Source: Gemmatimonas sp. (GTDB taxonomy: Bacteria > Gemmatimonadota > Gemmatimonadetes > Gemmatimonadales > Gemmatimonadaceae). Taken from it: a stretch of 64,000 bases of DNA. Of this stretch, positions 45,229-55,642 are shown in pieces; position 1 is the first letter of the stretch; each line of letters starts with the position of its first letter. Where the stretch lies: positions 1 to 64,000 of the forward strand of contig JAAVWC010000016.1 in assembly GCA_023910675.1 (NCBI GenBank), given 5' to 3'. The notes under the pieces are model-generated. The model was not told the DNA's origin and did not search any database. It worked only from the letters and a program-made list of their open reading frames with translations. The translations under genes and the position numbers were made by a program.

Positions 45229-45301
45229 GACGCCTCCTCTTCAGGCCTTAAGGAACTCGATTAGACGCGCACGCGAAAGAGTGCACGTATTTCACTTGCT
45301 C

Positions 45302-45330
45302 CTAGTACACAGAAGCGGAACCATAGTCAA
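45302..45330 (-). promoter_or_regulatory. Sigma-70-like promoter of the H1-like operon
   Basis: On the minus strand TTGACT (-35) and TACTAG (-10) are separated by 17 bp. This is 70-100 bp before the H1-like start codon and immediately outside the large palindromic repeat. Confidence 0.55.
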
Positions 45331-45335
45331 GCCCT

Positions 45336-45663
45336 GACTGCGGTTTGGGTTCCTACGGGAGGGGAACTACGGGAGGGGAACTACGGGAGGGGAACTACGG
45401 GAGGGGAACTACGGGAGGGCACCCACGACCCCGTGACGAAGACCCCTGCCGAGACCTCAACGGGGCAGGGTCGGAGGCGTGGTGTTGGTCGTGGCCGTTG
45501 TCACGGGGTCGTAGTCACGGGGTCGTAGTCACGGGGTCGGGGTCGTGGTCACGGGGTCGTGGGTGCCCTCCCGTGGTTCCCCTCCCGTAGTTCCCCTCCC
45601 GTAGTTCCCCTCCCGTAGTTCCCCTCCCGTTGGTCCCCTCCCGTAGGAACCCAAACCGCAGTC
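45336..45663. repeat. 328 bp palindromic minisatellite
   Basis: The outer ends GACTGCGGTTTGGGTTCCTA and its reverse complement close a giant inverted repeat. Left arm: five tandem CTACGGGAGGGGAA units (45353-45419). Right arm: six units of the complement. Inside, CACCCACGACCCCGTGAC (45420-45437) pairs with 45548-45565, and GTCACGGGGTCGTA units repeat four times on the right. The G-rich runs fit quadruplex rules. It spans the gap between the H1-like promoter and the HD-GYP stop codon, touching both. Confidence 0.9.
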
Positions 45664-46790
45664 AAAGGCGAGGAAGGCCCTCTACTCCGCGCGCAATCAC
45701 GACGGCCAACGCCTCGTACACGCGCGGCTCGAGCAGGCGCTCCACTTGGGTGCCGAGGTATGCCAGCGTGGTACCGGCGCTCATGGGATCGCGGTAGGCG
45801 CGCTTGGAGGTGAGGGCGTCGAAGGCGTCGGCGGCGGTCAGGATGCGGCCGCCGAGGGAGATGTCGGTGCCGGCGCGGCCGAACGGGTAGCCGCCGCCGT
45901 CCCAGTGTTCGTGGTGGTCGCGGATGAAGTGCAGCGCCTCGCCCAAGTGATGCAGCGGCTGCAGAATCTCGAGGCCGACTTGTACGTGCTCCTTCACGTG
46001 CGCAAACTCGTCGGCGGTGAGCGGGCCGTTCTTGTTCAGCACCGCTTCGCGAATGCCGATCTTGCCCACATCGTGCAAGCGGCCGGCCGTGTGCACCAGC
46101 TCCACCATGTGATCCGGCTCGCCCAGCTCGGCGGCGATCGCGGCGCCCAGTTCGGCGACGCGCTGCGAGTGGCCGCGCAGGTAGAGGTCCTTCGCTTCCA
46201 TGGCGTTGATGAGCGTCTCGGCGACGCTCACGGTCATTTCGCGTAATGCGCCCTTCTCCCGCTCGAGCTGCAACGTACGCAGCGCGACCTCTTCGCGGAT
46301 CATGCGGTCGATGGCTCGACGCTCCATGGTGCGCATGCGGCGCAGCATGGCGCGTTCGACTGCCGCCTGCAGATCGGGGAGTTCCACCGGCTTGGTGAGA
46401 TAGTCGAACGCGCCGTTGGAGAGCGCCTCGGTGGCGCTGGTGGCATCGTTGACCGCAGGTGAGCATGATGATGCCCAGATCCTGATCGGCGAGCAGCGCC
46501 TTCGGAACGACTTCGAGGCCGCTCAAGCCCGGCATGCGCAGGTCGCACAGCATGAGCGAGAAGCGCTGACGTTGCAGCGCCTCGAGCGCGGCGGTGCCGC
46601 TGTCGGCGACCTCGACCTCGAAACCGCGCGTGCGCAAGAAGCGGCTGAGCGCGAGGCGGATGGTGGTTTCGTCGTCGACCACCAGGATGCGCCGCAACGA
46701 ATGGTCGACCGATGCCGCGACGGCCGCTTCGATGGCTTGTACTGGTCCGCTCGGGTGAAGCGACGACGAATGGTCCATGGAGATCATCAT
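45662..46790 (-). CDS. HD-GYP response regulator (one apparent frameshift)
   Basis: N-terminal receiver (RILVVDDETTIRLAL, phosphoacceptor Asp in LMLCDLRMPG). Removing one base near 46457 gives IIMLTAVNDATSATEALSNGAFDYLTKPVEL, then a helical linker and the HD-GYP domain with HDVGKIGI and HHEHWDGGGYP, all ligands present. Corrected length 375 residues. HD-GYP proteins hydrolyse cyclic di-GMP. Its start overlaps the stop of the large kinase gene upstream by 3 bp, so they form a two-component unit. The stop codon lies at the edge of the palindromic minisatellite. Confidence 0.88.
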
Positions 46791-49700
46791 GCGCTGGTCG
46801 CCGGAAGCACGATGGTAACGGTCGTCCCGACGTCGGGTTCCGAACTTACGCCAATGGTACCGCCGTAGGCGTTGATGATGCCGTACGCTACACTCATGCC
46901 GAGTCCGGTGCCGACGCCGGCCGCCTTCGTGCTGTAAAACGGTTCGAACATGCGCCGCTGGATTTCGGCGGTCATGCCGCTGCCGGTATCGATGGCGGTA
47001 ATCTGCACCGCATCGCCATTGCGTGCCGTCCGCAGTGTGAGCATGCGCTCCGCAGTCGTGTGCATGGCATGCTCGGCGTTGCTCACGATATTCAGCAGCA
47101 CCTGCTGCAGCTTCTGCGGATCGCCGCTCACCAGGGGACGTGAGTCGTCGAGTTCGAGGGCGACGCTGACTTTGGCATTGCGCAACGGATACGCACGCAA
47201 ACGCACCGTTTGTTCGATGACCGTGTTGATGTCGACCGGGCCGGTACCGCGTTCGGTTTTGCGCGCAAAGAGCAGCAAGTCGTTGATGACGCCCTTGGCG
47301 CGGTCGCTCTCCTGCTTGATGAGCGCGACCGATTCACGCTGCTCGCTGCCGAGTTCTTCTTCGAGGAGAATCTGCGCAAACGCCGAGATGCCGGTGAGGG
47401 GATTGTTGATTTCATGGGCGACACCGGCCACGAGTTCGCCGAGGGCGAACATCTTTTCCGTGCTGCGCAGCTGCTCTTCGAGGCGGCGGTCCTGACTGAC
47501 GTTGCGCACGCTCACAACCTGGCCGAGCATGTCGCCATCGTGACCGGTGAGCGGGCTGACGGTGACGGCGGCCGGGAACTCGGTACCGTCCTTGCGACGG
47601 TGTACGTCGTTGGAGAGTTGAATGCCCGACTCGACGACCCCGCTGTGCACCTCCTGCCCCTGCCGTGTGTCCTTCCCCACGACGAGCTGTTCGAAGCGCA
47701 TGTCCATGAGCTCCGCTTGCGACCATTCGTATTCGCGCGCTGCGGCAGGGTTGGCGTAGCGAACGCCGAACCGGTCGAGAATGAAAATGGGGTGATTGAT
47801 GGTCGTGAGCGCGGTCGCGAGCAGATGTTCACGTTCGCGGGCGAGACGCTCTTCTTCGTCGAGCAGCAGGGCATCGAGGGCCAGCGCGAGCGACGCGGAC
47901 AGCCGTTCGAGCGTGGTGCGATCGCGGCGCAACAGCGGCGCCTGCTTGGGTGCGGAGACGATCAGGACACCCAGCACGCGGTCGCGGGCGAGCAAGGGAA
48001 TCACGAACGCCCATTCATCGGGGAGGCGTTCGAGCAGCTCCTTGGGGGTGTCGGGGGGGGCCTGCTCACGCATGGACGTGAGCTCCACCGGCTTGCCGTC
48101 GCGTGAGAAGGTTTGCCAGCCGGTCTGCGCCACCAGGCTGTCGTCCGCGCAGAATATCGAGTGTGCCGCTGCACGCGATGTACTCCATGACGCCGTCCCG
48201 TGCCCGGGCGACACCGATGGCTTTCCCGATGGACGGGACATTGCGATCGAGCACCGCCAGCAGCTCGACGGCACCGTCTTCGACGCTGCTGGCTTCGAGC
48301 GTAGCGCGCGCGAGATCGGCGGCGCCCTCTGCGCGTTGCCGCTGCAGGTCTTGCAGCGCGAACAGGCGTGCGGTCTCGACGGCGGTGCCGGCGTGTCGCG
48401 CGATGATCGTGATGAGGTCGAGATCCTGCGCGTCGTACGGACGGGCGGCGGTCGCCAACAGTCGTATGACACCGGCGCTGCGATGGCCGAAGCGCACCGC
48501 GGCGCAAATTTCGGTAGATCCCAGACGGCGCATCCACGCCAGCCTCGAGGTGACAGGCCAACCGCGAGATGCCGGTATCCGCCGTCATCCTCGCCAGTGT
48601 GAGATCGGGGAGCGGCGCAAGCTCGCTGCTCACCATGCTGCCGTTTTCGAGACGCACGACGCGCCGGAGTTCGCCGTCGGCAGTGGTGAAGATGTCGCAA
48701 CTGCGACTGGGCAACACCTGCTCGACCGCTTCGGCGATGCCATGCGGCAGGTTGTCTTCGCTGGCGAGCTGCGTCAGCTGCTGCTGGGCGCGCGCGAGGA
48801 CCGTGAGGCGATCGGCGCGCCGCTCAAGTTCGTCGACGTACATGGTGTTGCGGAACGCCAGCGAAAACTGCGCGGCGATATCACCGAGCAGGCGTTTTTC
48901 GTCGTCGTCGAAGACATGCACCCCGGCGAAGCGCACCGACAGCAATCCCTGCGGCCACTCTTCGATCATCAGCGGCAACAGAGCGGCCGAGAGGACGCCC
49001 TGTTCGCTGAGTGACGCGTGCAACGGCAGGTTGTCGGGATCGTGCGAGAACTCACTGATGAACACCGGCTCGCCGGCCTGCACCACGTCGCCAAGGGCGG
49101 TGCGCCAGAAGTTCGTGGCGATGGCCTCGACGTTGGCGTTGCGCACGCCCCACTGCGTTTCGAATCGTGCGGTTCTCAGGCGCGGATCTGCCTCGTACAC
49201 GGCAAAGCCGACCGCATGGAGTTCCGTGACCAGAACCGACGCGAGACTCGTGTACAGCGCTTCCCGTGTGGGCGCGTTGGCAAAAGCGCGGGCTGAGGCC
49301 GCCAGGATGGCATTGGCGCGTGCGGTGCGCGCGGCGTCCTCGGCGTTGCGCTGAGCCTCTGCGGTGGCCAGGCTGGCTTGTCGCAACAGTCGCTGCGTAC
49401 GCATGACGACGGCACCCTGTGCGGCGAGGAACTCCAGCGCCGACAGCTGTTCCTCATCGAAGTGCGCGTTGGCGGGATTGACGGCGGTGAGCAGCCCGAT
49501 GACCACATGGTCGAGCAGCACGGGGGCGACGGCCAGTTGCCGCACACCTAGCGGCTCGGCGACGAACTTGAAGATGCGCGGGTCGTTTACCGCATCATTC
49601 GTGAACTCGGCGCGCCGCAGTTCGATGGCATCGCGGAAGAACGACGGTCCCGGTTTGAGCGGGAGCCGCTGCCCGTCGAACACCGTGGTGGTGCCGCTCG

Positions 49701-49917
49701 GCGCGAGCACTTCGTAGTGTTCGGCGTCGATGAGCCGCAGGACGGCAGTCCCTTCGGCGGCGAAGACGGCGCGGGCCGTATCGGCAAGATGCGCGAAGAG
49801 CTGTGCGTCGGTGAGCTGCTGCTCGGCCAGATCACGCGCAAAGCGTGTCAGGAGCGAGAGCACCGATGGCGACGTGTCTGATTGGGCGCTGCTGGTGGTG
49901 ACCGGTATATCGATCAC
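46787..49917 (-). CDS. Multi-GAF/PAS sensor histidine kinase (two apparent frameshifts)
   Basis: After removal of single bases near 48540 and 48164 the protein has 1042 residues and no membrane helix. Several GAF domains occupy the N-terminal 700 residues, one with LLTAVNPANAHFDEEQL, another with LLSVRFAGVHVFDDDEKRLL. A PAS domain follows (FILDRFGVRYANPAAAREYEW), then HisKA with GVAHEINNPLTGISAFAQ and ATPase boxes NIVSNAEHAM and GVGTGLGMSVAYGI. GTG 49917 is my start; ATG 49959 or ATG 50010 are longer options. It is coupled to the HD-GYP regulator and likely controls cyclic di-GMP. Confidence 0.85.
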
Positions 49918-50019
49918 AGTCGCGGTGTACCTGCCCTGGGGACACAGCGCCCGCATCATCGCTGGGCGGAAAAGGGGCAGGCACCGAGGGAACGGCGCCC
50001 ACCCCTTCACTTAGCGTAC

Positions 50020-50031
50020 CACCAATTGGTG
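50020..50031. promoter_or_regulatory. Perfect palindrome CACCAATTGGTG
   Basis: A 12 bp palindrome upstream of the multi-GAF kinase and 69 bp after the zinc-ribbon gene end. Possibly an operator; no partner is recognised. Confidence 0.3.
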
Positions 50032-50099
50032 CGAGTGGCAATCAGGTAACGGCTGATGGCGGCCGGTTCATGCCGGTCTCAGCATTGCCAGGGTCGCGC

Positions 50100-50876
50100 T
50101 TACTTCTTCTGCGCGTCGGCGACAGCGCGGTCGATTTCCGCACGGTGAACCTGGTAGTCCTCTACCTGGCTCGCGAGCTGCGGGGCGAGCGCTTTGAGGA
50201 GCCGGGCGTCGAACGTGCGCGCGGTGGCCTCGTCGTTGGTGAGACGGGCAGCGCGGGCGGCCAGGAGCAGGCCGAGCAGGTTGTCCGGCTGGCCCTGCAG
50301 AATGGTGTCGGCTTGCGCCTTGGCCACGGCCGGGGTGTTGGTCACCTCGGCGATGCGGCCGTAGTGATAGCGCTCGTCGGCCGTGGGGCTTTCGAGCATT
50401 TCGTGCGACGCCAGCGCCATCGGGGCAAAGAAGGCGACCGAGTCAACCTTGCCGAACTCGGCGTATTCCATAATGCGGGTGTACAGGCGGTTCGCGCGCT
50501 CGCTGGGGGAGAGATTGGCGATGTTGGGCGCGGCCCCGCCGCCCGCTCCGCCGGCGAACGGCGCGCCCTGCGGCGCGGCGCCCGGGCCGTCGATGGCCTG
50601 GGTGGGGAGGGAGTTGGCCGACCCGTCGACGGCCGAGCCCTTCGCGGCGCCAAAGTTCTTGCCGGCGACCATGGCGATGAGCGCCAGGAGCGCGACGAAC
50701 GCCACCCCCCACGGGAGCACAGCGGCCACGCCACCCGGCTGGGCGGTCTTGGCGGTGACGGGCAGGCCCTGGCCGAGCGGGGTGCCACAGCGATGGCAGA
50801 AGCGGGCGCCGGTTGACAGCGCGGCGCCACAGGCGGCGCAGAACCCAGCGCCGGCGGAAGTATTCGGAAGAGTCAT
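50100..50876 (-). CDS. Zinc-ribbon membrane protein
   Basis: 258 residues: an N-terminal double CxxC zinc ribbon (CAACG at 13-17 and CHRCG at 27-31), one membrane helix (about 50-70, VLPWGVAFVALLALIAMVAG), a Gly/Pro/Ala-rich linker, and a helical C-terminal domain that looks like TPR (SERANRLYTRIMEYAEFGKVD, LLAARAARLTNDEATARTF). Topology with the ribbon in the cytoplasm is likely. Function unknown. It is divergent from glnA with only 27 bp between start codons, so one or both promoters lie within the coding region or the leader is absent. Confidence 0.7.
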   Translation of the reverse strand: MTLPNTSAGAGFCAACGAALSTGARFCHRCGTPLGQGLPVTAKTAQPGGVAAVLPWGVAFVALLALIAMVAGKNFGAAKGSAVDGSANSLPTQAIDGPGAAPQGAPFAGGAGGGAAPNIANLSPSERANRLYTRIMEYAEFGKVDSVAFFAPMALASHEMLESPTADERYHYGRIAEVTNTPAVAKAQADTILQGQPDNLLGLLLAARAARLTNDEATARTFDARLLKALAPQLASQVEDYQVHRAEIDRAVADAQKK

Positions 50877-50903
50877 GTGCGGTGAAAGTTAGTACCTTAT
50901 GGC

Positions 50904-52271
50904 ATGGCCACGCCAAGCCGTTCCCTCGTCCCTGCCAACCTGTCCGGTGCGACCGCTGCGGACATCCTCGAACTGGCCGAAGCGCAGCAGGTGCGCTTTC
51001 TGCGGCTCCAGTTCACCGATATCCTCGGCGTCATCAAGAACGTTGAAATCCCCAGTTCGCAATTCCGGAAGGCGTTGCAGGGGGACATCATGTTCGACGG
51101 CTCCAGCATCGCCGGCTTCGTGCGGGTGGAAGAGTCGGACATGCTGCTCGCTCCCGATCTGAGCACGTTTCAGATATTTCCGTGGGGCGACCCGTCGGCC
51201 CGTGTAGGCCGCCTGATCTGCGACATCAACATGCCCGATGGCACGCCGTTTCATGGCGACCCGCGCGGGGTGCTCAAGCGGCAGCTTTCGCGGGCCGCAG
51301 CGCAGGGTTTCGTGATGAATGCCGGCATGGAAGCCGAGTTTTTCCTCTTCAAGCCCACCGACGACGGGCGTCCGGCCACGCATACGCACGACGTGGGGGG
51401 CTATTTCGACTTGGCGCCCATGGATCTTGGCGAAGATGCACGCCGGGCGATCGTCGATACGCTGGAGCAGATGGGCTTCGAAGTGGAAGCCTCGCATCAC
51501 GAAGTGGCGCACGGGCAGCACGAGATCGATTTCCGCTACGCGGATGCGCTGAAGACGGCCGACAACATCGCGACGTTCCGTTTTGTCGTGAAGCAGGTGG
51601 CGCGCCAGTTCGGGCTGATCGCCTCGTTCATGCCCAAGCCGGTCTTCGGGCAGAATGGGAGCGGCATGCACACGCACCAGAGTCTGTTCCGCAATCACCA
51701 GAATGCGTTCTGGGATCCGTCGGGCGACTGGGGGCTGAGCAAGACGGCGCTGCACTACATTGGCGGCTTGCTCAAGCATGCGCGCGGAATGACGGCGGTG
51801 ACGAATCCGCTGGTGAACAGCTACAAGCGGCTGGTGCCGGGGTTCGAGGCGCCGGTGAATGTGGCGTGGAGTATGCGCAACCGTTCGCCGATGATCCGGG
51901 TGCCGGAGCGGCGCGGGTCGGGAACACGGCTGGAGCTGCGTACCCCCGATCCGGCGGCCAATCCGTATCTGGCGTTGACGGTGATGCTCGCGGCCGGTCT
52001 CGACGGGTTGTCTACCGACGCGGATTGGCGCGAACCGATCAATACCAACATCTGGGAGATGTCGTATCGCGAGCGCCGCCGTCTGCGCGTGGACGATTTG
52101 CCGCAGTCACTGCACGACGCCTGCGACGAGCTGGAGAAGGACGAAGTGATCTGCGACGCGTTGGGCGAGCACATCACGCAGCAGTTTCTCGCTGCCAAGC
52201 GTGCGGAGTGGAACGAGTACAACCAGCGGGTTACGCAGTGGGAGTTGGACCAGTACCTGGCGCGGTACTGA
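50904..52271 (+). CDS. glnA: Glutamine synthetase, type I
   Basis: 455 residues with all GSI signatures: FDGSSIAGFVRVEESDMLL, the metal-binding MNAGMEAEFFLF, ASHHEVAHGQHEID, NGSGMHTHQSLF, KRLVPGFEAPVNVAWSMRNRSPMIRVP. It ligates ammonia to glutamate with ATP. The length (below 460) and the arginine in FVRVEESDM are features of the GSI-alpha subgroup (as in Bacillus), which is feedback-inhibited rather than adenylylated; the adenylylation tyrosine motif is absent. ATG 50904 is chosen over nearby out-of-frame ATGs. A terminator hairpin follows. Confidence 0.95.
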   Translation: MATPSRSLVPANLSGATAADILELAEAQQVRFLRLQFTDILGVIKNVEIPSSQFRKALQGDIMFDGSSIAGFVRVEESDMLLAPDLSTFQIFPWGDPSARVGRLICDINMPDGTPFHGDPRGVLKRQLSRAAAQGFVMNAGMEAEFFLFKPTDDGRPATHTHDVGGYFDLAPMDLGEDARRAIVDTLEQMGFEVEASHHEVAHGQHEIDFRYADALKTADNIATFRFVVKQVARQFGLIASFMPKPVFGQNGSGMHTHQSLFRNHQNAFWDPSGDWGLSKTALHYIGGLLKHARGMTAVTNPLVNSYKRLVPGFEAPVNVAWSMRNRSPMIRVPERRGSGTRLELRTPDPAANPYLALTVMLAAGLDGLSTDADWREPINTNIWEMSYRERRRLRVDDLPQSLHDACDELEKDEVICDALGEHITQQFLAAKRAEWNEYNQRVTQWELDQYLARY

Positions 52272-52311
52272 GCGAACGTTTGGCATGCTTTTGTCGGATT
52301 CAGCAGGTGCA

Positions 52312-52336
52312 GCTGCCGGCCGTCGGCAGCCGTTTT
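52312..52336 (+). terminator. Rho-independent terminator after glnA
   Basis: GCTGCCG (52312-52318) pairs with CGGCAGC (52324-52330), loop of 5, followed by CGTTTT. It lies 41 bp after the glnA stop and 19 bp before the next start. Confidence 0.6.
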
Positions 52337-52354
52337 CGTCAGACTGGAGTCAGC

Positions 52355-53146
52355 GTGGATCGTCGAGGATTTCTGCAGAGCGGAGCGGGCGCCGTTGCCG
52401 GCGTCGCGTTGGCGGGACTGGTGCCGCTGTCGGCGGCCAGCGCCCTGAGCACCGGGATGGAGGGTGACACCGTCGCCGGTCGCCGGTCGCCGGCCGCGTC
52501 GCCGGTCGCGCTCGATGCGGTGCTGAGCCAGAAGTACCCGTTCACGCTGCCCGCCCTCCCGTATGCTCCCGCTGCGGTCGAACCGGCGGTGGACGCGCAG
52601 ACCATGACCATTCATCACGACCGGCATCATGCGGCGTACGTGACGAATCTCAACAAGGCGCTCGAGACGCAGCCCGCGCTGCACGCGATCACCTTGGGCG
52701 AACTGCTCATGGGGTTGCGCCGGTGGCCGGCGGCGGTGCAGACGGCGATCCGCAACAACGGTGGTGGGCACGCCAATCACGCGCTCTTCTGGAACCTGCT
52801 GGCGCCGGGAGCGAAGAGCGCGGCGGCGCCCACCGGGACAGTTGGCCGACATGATCACGCGCGACTTCGGCACGTTGGCGGCTGGTGAATACTGCGCTCA
52901 AGACGGCCGCGGTCGGGCAGTTCGGCAGCGGCTGGTCGTGGCTGGTGAAGACGGCCACGAACCGATTGGCCGTGCGCGGACTCCCCAATCAGGACTCGCC
53001 GCTTGCTCGACGGCGAGTTGCCGATCGTGGGCATCGATGTGTGGGAGCACGCGTACTACCTCAAGTACCAGAACCGCCGCGCCGATTACGTCGACGCCAT
53101 TATTTCGCGCATCAACTGGGACGTCGCTTCGGCGCAACTCGGGTGA
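52355..53146 (+). CDS. Tat-exported Fe/Mn superoxide dismutase (three apparent frameshifts)
   Basis: GTG 52355 starts [21 protein letters not shown], a Tat signal peptide. The SOD domain has metal ligands in [26 protein letters not shown], and after correction [19 protein letters not shown]. Insertions near 52836, 52884 and 53013 disrupt the second half; removal gives 262 residues with continuous SOD sequence ([24 protein letters not shown]). It detoxifies superoxide, here apparently in the periplasm, an uncommon location for this cytosolic-type family. It lies after glnA but behind a terminator. Confidence 0.86.
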
Positions 53147-53215
53147 GTGTCACGCGCGGTGCGTGAGCAGCGTGACTGCTCTCACTCACCCCGTGCGATG
53201 GGTTATTGTGCGCCT

Positions 53216-54480
53216 ATGGCACGAGTAGTCATCACGACGTGGGGATCATTCGGCGACGTCAATCCGTATCTCGGATTGGCGACGGCGCTGCGGGCGCGGG
53301 GGCATGTGCCCGTCATGGCTATGCCCTCGTTTTATGGCGCCACCGTTCGCGACGCCGGCTTCGCGTTCGCGGCGGTGGAGCCCGATGCCGACCCCGGCGC
53401 TCGATCCCGGCGCTGGTGCGCAAGGTGATGGATCCGCGGCGCGGCACCGAAGCCATCTTCCGTGAAATTCTGTTGCCGCATTTGCCGGCGGCGCACGCCA
53501 CGCTCATGGCCGCGGTGCAGGGCGCCGATTGCATGATCACGCATCCGGCGGCGCTGGCCGCGCCCATCGTGGCTGAGCAGACGGGGATCCCGTGGCTGTC
53601 GACGGTACTCTCTCCGCTCAACTTCATGTCGGCGTACGATCCCATTCTGCCGCCGCCGGCGACCTGGGTGCGTCATCTGCCATGGTGGGTGCTGCGCAAG
53701 ACGGCGCCCTGGGTCGCTGATGCGGGGCGACGAGTGACGTCGCGCTGGATGGAGCCGTTGCAGGAGTTCCGCGCCTCGCTGGGGTTACCGCGCGCCATCC
53801 ATCCGATCTTCGATGGGCAGCACTCGCCATACGGCACGCTGGCCATGTATTCGAAGGTGTTCGGCGGGCCGTTTGCGGACTGGCCGCAGCAGGTCACCAT
53901 TACCGGGCAACTCCGCTACGACGTGTCGCATGGTGCGGTGCTGTCGCCGGAGATCGAGCGCTTTCTCGATGCCGGCGATGCCCCCATCGTGTTTACGCTC
54001 GGCAGCTCGGTGGTGCTCATTGCCGAGCAGTTCTGGGATGAGTGCCTCGACGCCACGCGCCGCATGGGGGGGCGGGCGATTTTGCTGGCGGGGCCGGTAC
54101 AATCGGCGCGGTTGCAGCCACGCGTGTCGTCGAACGTGCTCGTCGTGGATGCGGCGCCGCACTCGCTGTTGTTTCTGCGGGCGGCGGCCATCGTGCAACC
54201 GTGCGGCATTGGCACGACGGGCACGGCGTTGGCATCGGGACGTCCGCAATTGGCCGTGCCGTACACCAACGATCAGCCCGACAACGCGTGGCGGCTGTGT
54301 CGGTTGGGCGTGGCGCGCATGATGTCGCCGCGGGCGTACCGCGGTCGTGCGGTGGCGCGCGAGCTCACGACGTTGCTGTCGGCGCCGGGGTACCGGCAGC
54401 AGGCGGAGGCCCTTGCCGCAGTCGTTGCCAGTGAGCGCGGTGCCGAGCTGGCGTGCGACCGAATCGAGGCGTTGCTGTGA
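53216..54480 (+). CDS. UGT-type glycosyltransferase (two apparent frameshifts)
   Basis: ATG 53216 gives MARVVITTWGSFGDVNPYLGLATALRARGH, the GT1/UGT N-terminal signature. Two insertions in C-runs (near 53394 and 53407) are corrected to EPDADPALDPALVRKVM. The C-terminal domain has HSLLFLRAAAIVQPCGIGTTGTALASGRPQLAVPYTNDQPDNA, the nucleotide-sugar region, though QPCG replaces the usual HHGG. Corrected length 420 residues. It resembles glycosyltransferases of macrolide, sterol and rhamnolipid type; the acceptor is unknown. Confidence 0.8.
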
Positions 54481-54521
54481 GCGTGTGGACTGCTCGCACG
54501 GAGGGATGGCAGTCGCGTGGC

Positions 54522-54568
54522 CACACGAGGACCTCGGATGCCTCGGATGCCTTGGATGCCTTCGTGTG
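54522..54568. repeat. Small 9 bp tandem repeat inside a stem-loop
   Basis: CTCGGATGC-type units repeat three to four times (54533-54559) between CACACGA (54522-54528) and TCGTGTG (54562-54568). It lies 42 bp after the glycosyltransferase stop and may act as a transcript end. Confidence 0.4.
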
Positions 54569-54665
54569 ATCAGTTCCACCGCGCCTTGCTGTTCACGCCG
54601 GTGTTGCCGCTGACCCGGTAGGTTGAGGTTCCTTACCCGTGCACTCGTCACTTAGGATTCCATAC

Positions 54666-55587
54666 ATGCGCTCAACATCGTGGCTTGGTACTGGTGCTCT
54701 CGCCTGCCTTACCGGTTTCGCGCTGGTGCTTTCTGTCCCAACACCAGTGAATGCATGGGGCGATGCGGGGCACCGCATTATCGGGCTGGTGGCCGCGACG
54801 ACGTTGCCATCAGATATGCCGTCGTTCTTCCGCGACGCCGCCCCGCGTCTGGCCTACCTCAATCCGGAACCGGACCGGTGGAAGGATCGCAGCGGAGCGT
54901 CAGCTCGATCCCGCGCTCGAAGGCGGCACGTCACCCGATCATTTCATTGACAGCGACATGGTGACGTCCGCGCGGCTTGCGGGAGCCCTCGCGGCGCGCG
55001 ATCGCTGGGGGTATGCCGACTCCGTGCGGGCTGCCGGCGTATCGCCGCAGGTCATGGGGTTTCTCCCGTTCGCCATTCTCGAATACACCTCGAAGTTGCG
55101 CGCGGATTTTCGCTTGTGGCGCATTGCTCCCGACGCGACGGTGCGGGGGTGGATAGAGCAGCGCATCATCGAGGATGCCGGCCTTCTCGGACACTTTGTG
55201 GCCGACGGATCCAATCCGCACCACACGACGAAGCACTACAACGGATGGACGGGCGAAAACCCCAACGGCTACACCACCGACAATCGCTTTCACGGGCGAT
55301 TCGAATCGCAGTATGTGCAGGCACATATCCGCGAAGGTGACGTGCGGGCGGCGCTGACGGGACCAGCGCAGGCATTTCCTGGCGTGCGACCGGCGGTGCT
55401 GTCGTATTTGGCACGCACGAATCAGCTCGTCGACACGCTCTACGCGCTCGAGAAGGTTGCCACCTTCCGGCCGGAAACAACCACGCCGGAGCAGAAGGCC
55501 TTCGCGGTGTCGCGCATGGCCGCCGGCGCCGCGATGTTGCGAGACCTCTGGTATACTGCGTGGATTACGAGCGCGCGGGGGGAGTAA
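54666..55587 (+). CDS. Zinc-dependent S1/P1 nuclease or phospholipase C-like exported protein (one apparent frameshift)
   Basis: The signal peptide ends at PVNA, so the mature protein begins WGDAGHRIIGLVAATTLP. An N-terminal tryptophan as zinc ligand followed by GH is the hallmark of the P1 nuclease / phospholipase C superfamily. One insertion near 54885 is corrected to WKIAAERQLDPALEG. Downstream histidine-rich ligands appear as PDHFIDSD, GHFVADGSNPHHTTKHYNGW and FHGRFES. Corrected length 306 residues. The exact activity (nucleic acid or phospholipid) is not determinable. Confidence 0.72.
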
Positions 55588-55642
55588 GCACTTCCACGAG
55601 TTGCCATTGCGCAACACACCGACCGAAACGTTAGGTTCACCA

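Noticed and set aside
44140-45264. Plus-strand Leu/Gly/Arg-rich frame opposite the H1-like gene
   Set aside because: Low-complexity complement of the KAP repeats; no start signal or homology.
45336-45663. The 14 bp units as a CRISPR array
   Set aside because: Units are contiguous with no variable spacers, and the array is palindromic. No cas gene is nearby.
51182-52888. A 568-codon frame overlapping glnA and the SOD gene
   Set aside because: The first part is the out-of-frame shadow of glnA; only the segment from GTG 52355 is a real SOD start.
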